Positions 4,433 through 5,936 of a stretch of 5,936 nt of DNA are shown here, in pieces. Source of the DNA: JBBDXA01 sp040902585 (GTDB lineage: Bacteria > Planctomycetota > Phycisphaerae > Phycisphaerales > Phycisphaeraceae); NCBI GenBank assembly GCA_040902585.1, contig JBBDXA010000085.1, forward strand, positions 1-5,936, in the 5' to 3' direction. Position numbers and translations under genes: made by a program. The notes under the pieces were generated by a model. The model had not been told where the DNA came from. It ran no database searches and saw nothing but the letters and a program-made list of their open reading frames with translations. Positions within the stretch are counted from its first letter, which is position 1. Every line of letters begins with the position of its first letter.

Positions 4433-4645
4433 CTACACCAACTTGCGAAATTCCTCATTCGTCAGCCCCGCATCGCGCACGATATTGCCCATCGTGATAG
4501 CGTTCACCGGGTTGTGCCGGGGAATTGTCAATACGCGCGTGCCATTCGTCATGATGATGTGCTTGCCCTGACGGAGAATCCAGAAGCCGGCCTTTTCGAG
4601 TGCGCGGACAGCGGCGAGATGATTGACCCCCGGCAACTTGGGCAT
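4433..4645 (-). CDS. hicA: HicA-family toxin (mRNA interferase)
   Basis: HicA toxins cleave mRNA independently of translation and are held inactive by HicB. The protein has 70 residues, a normal HicA size, with the dsRBD-like layout: MPKLPGVNHLAAVRALEKAG (1-20), then FWILRQGKHIIM with the expected catalytic histidine at 29 in the G-x-H motif, TRVLTIPRHNPVNAITMGNI, and a C-terminal helix. The ATG at 4645 has GAGGTG (4656-4651) 5 bp upstream, inside the end of hicB; only 2 bp separate the two genes, so they are co-transcribed with the antitoxin first. No disruption is visible, so the toxin looks intact. Confidence 0.88.
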   Translation of the reverse strand: MPKLPGVNHLAAVRALEKAGFWILRQGKHIIMTNGTRVLTIPRHNPVNAITMGNIVRDAGLTNEEFRKLV

Positions 4646-4647
4646 CG

Positions 4648-4839
4648 CTACACCTCGACCTCACGCGTGGCCTTGTCGTGCGACAATTCCTTCAGGGCGT
4701 CGAGATATTCGCGGATCGCGTCAGTGATGTTCTCCAGCGCTTCGGCTTCCGTCTGCCCCTGTGAATGGCAGCCGGGCAGTCCCGGCACCGAGACGGCGTA
4801 GCCTTCTTCGGATTGTTCGACGACGACATTGTACTTCAT
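4648..4839 (-). CDS. hicB: HicB-family antitoxin, short form
   Basis: The protein has 63 residues with the partial RNase H-like HicB fold: MKYNVVVEQSEEGYAVSVPG, then LPGCHSQGQTEAEALENITDA, and IREYLDALKEL. The motif PGLPGCHSQGxTxxEAxxN is the family hallmark. It neutralises HicA by covering its active site. The C-terminal ribbon-helix-helix or HTH domain of longer HicB proteins is missing, so direct autorepression by this protein is doubtful. ATG 4839 has GGA 10 bp upstream. The gene starts 59 bp after the stop of korB on the same strand, so it may be read through from korB or from a promoter in that gap. Confidence 0.88.
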   Translation of the reverse strand: MKYNVVVEQSEEGYAVSVPGLPGCHSQGQTEAEALENITDAIREYLDALKELSHDKATREVEV

Positions 4840-4872
4840 GTTTGTTTCATCCGGGATGGCGTGCGCCCAGGA

Positions 4873-4891
4873 CCGCGACCACCGGTCGCGG
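4873..4891. repeat. Hairpin between korB and hicB
   Basis: CCGCGAC (4873-4879), CACCG, GTCGCGG (4885-4891) is a perfect 7-bp stem in the 59-bp gap. On the minus strand, the direction of both genes, no T tract follows, so it is not a standard intrinsic terminator. It could stabilise the korB mRNA end, cause partial termination, or act as an operator for hicBA. Confidence 0.5.
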
Positions 4892-4898
4892 CTTTGTG

Positions 4899-5924
4899 TT
4901 ACTCCACCGTATACCGATCCGTCAGCTCGCCGAAGAGGGATTCGAGCGTGCCGGTGCCCTTCGCCTTCTGGGCGGTCTCCACCTGCTTCTGCAACAGGTC
5001 TTCGTAGCAGTCATCTTCGATCGAGTAGTACACGCCCATCGGTTCAGGGAACTCGGGGTGCTTCATGCGGCTCAAAAGAAACGCGAGGCTTTCGTCGTGT
5101 TCATCGTGGAAGAGCAGGTCGTCTTCCTTCACGCCTTTGCCCAGTTCGACAATCTCCGGCTTGCGCGCGCCGTTCAAGCGAATGCCCTTCTGCTTGTCCT
5201 TGCCGAAGATCAGCGGCTTGCCGTGCTCGAGGTGGAGGATGTTGTCGTCCTTCGTCGCGCGGTCGGTGGCGTATTCGAAAGCTTTGTGGTTGAAGATATT
5301 GCAGTCCTGGAGAATCTCGACGAACGCGGAGCCTTTGTGCCTGGCGGCGCGTTCGAGCACATCGGGCAGGTTCTTGTCGATGTCCACCGAGCGGGCGACG
5401 AAGCTGGCCTCGGCGGCGAGGGCGAAGGAGAGCGGGCTCAGCGGCAGATCGATCGAGCCCATCGGCGAAGACTTGGTCTTCTTGCCTTCGGGGCTGGTGG
5501 GCGAGTACTGGCCCTTGGTCAGGCCGTAGATCTCGTTGTTGAAGAGCATGATCTTGACGTTGACGTTGCGGCGAAGGATGTGCAGCAGGTGGTTGCCGCC
5601 GATCGAGAGGCCGTCCCCGTCACCGGTGACCAGCCAGACATCGAGCGAGGGGTTGGCGACTTTGATGCCGGTGGCGACGGCGGGGGCGCGGCCGTGGATG
5701 GAGTGGAAGCCGTAGGTGTTCATGTAGTACGGGAACCGGCTGGAGCAGCCGATACCCGAGACGAAGACGGTCTTCTCGCGCACGGCGTTCATGGTGGCCA
5801 TGACCTTGCGAACCTGGTTGAGGATGGCGTAGTCGCCGCAACCGGGACACCAGCGGACATCCTGGTCCGAGGCGTAGTCTTTGGGCTTGAGCTGTTCGAG
5901 TGCGGGGCTGGTGGTGGTGGACAT
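4899..5924 (-). CDS. korB: 2-oxoacid:ferredoxin oxidoreductase, beta subunit (KorB-type)
   Basis: This is the TPP-binding subunit of an enzyme that decarboxylates a 2-oxoacid, most likely 2-oxoglutarate, with CoA and ferredoxin to give an acyl-CoA in the TCA cycle; it can run in reverse in reductive carbon fixation. It acts in the cytoplasm with the alpha subunit KorA. The protein has 341 residues, at the upper end for the family. Motifs in order: WCPGCGDYAIL (25-35), GIGCSSR (57-63), HGRAPAVATGIK (77-88), the TPP/Mg motif GDGDGLSIGGNH (101-112) with NNEIYGLTKGQYSPTS (129-144), and CNIFNH (208-213). C26, C29, C60 and C208 match the [4Fe-4S] ligands of two-subunit enzymes. The C-terminal 100 residues are a less conserved extension. 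The ATG at 5924 is 12 bp from the window edge and has no strong ribosome site in view; korA usually lies just upstream and would be outside. Substrate preference (2-oxoglutarate versus pyruvate) cannot be fixed from this subunit alone. Confidence 0.93.
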   Translation of the reverse strand: MSTTTSPALEQLKPKDYASDQDVRWCPGCGDYAILNQVRKVMATMNAVREKTVFVSGIGCSSRFPYYMNTYGFHSIHGRAPAVATGIKVANPSLDVWLVTGDGDGLSIGGNHLLHILRRNVNVKIMLFNNEIYGLTKGQYSPTSPEGKKTKSSPMGSIDLPLSPLSFALAAEASFVARSVDIDKNLPDVLERAARHKGSAFVEILQDCNIFNHKAFEYATDRATKDDNILHLEHGKPLIFGKDKQKGIRLNGARKPEIVELGKGVKEDDLLFHDEHDESLAFLLSRMKHPEFPEPMGVYYSIEDDCYEDLLQKQVETAQKAKGTGTLESLFGELTDRYTVE

Positions 5925-5936
5925 AAGGGGGCTTTC

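Noticed and set aside
4873..4891. Hairpin after korB as a Rho-independent terminator
   Set aside because: No T tract follows on the minus strand, so it is listed only as an inverted repeat.

Overview
The window looks like metagenome-assembled, GC-rich bacterial DNA. A run of 10 N (1647-1656), bordered by a G run on the left and a C run on the right, splits it into two contigs. That pattern fits sequencer poly-G artefacts at contig ends, so the two halves need not be neighbours or even come from one genome. The right half suggests Planctomycetota, perhaps Phycisphaerae-like: one gene carries the CxxC-GYDL-CPECG N-terminal zinc ribbon common in that group, followed by a Minf_1886-like domain, and the next encodes a secreted carbohydrate-binding-like protein. 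This assignment rests on recognised protein style, not a database search. The left half has too little to place it.

Left contig (1-1646). An internally deleted group II intron of about 0.8 kb lies on the minus strand (about 901 to 105). Its 5' end has a GTGCC start and conserved domain I motifs. Its reverse transcriptase/maturase gene is reduced to the first 54 or so codons joined out of frame to the last 16. Its 3' end keeps domain V-like and domain VI-like hairpins with a candidate branch-point A. It sits directly behind a terminator-type hairpin plus T tract on the same strand, the preferred target of class C (IIC) introns. Next, on the plus strand, is a complete dps gene (1143-1595) whose leader holds an intrinsic-terminator-like hairpin and a possible competing helix.

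Right contig (1657-5936). A two-gene minus-strand operon runs from 3022 to 1783: the zinc-ribbon/Minf_1886-like protein, then the secreted carbohydrate-binding-like protein 13 bp downstream. Divergent from it is a small gene of unknown function (3166-3591) with a DCDCRR motif; the shared 143-bp intergenic region holds a perfect palindrome. The rest is on the minus strand: korB (5924 to 4899), encoding the beta subunit of a 2-oxoacid:ferredoxin oxidoreductase; a hicB-hicA toxin-antitoxin pair 59 bp behind it; a probably decayed small reading frame; and a DUF29-family gene. korA would be expected just beyond the right edge.

The most interesting content is the deleted intron. It resembles a non-autonomous element that keeps its ribozyme ends but has lost its protein. 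The rest is ordinary metabolic and accessory content. I see no CRISPR array, tRNA, rRNA or clear insertion sequence.
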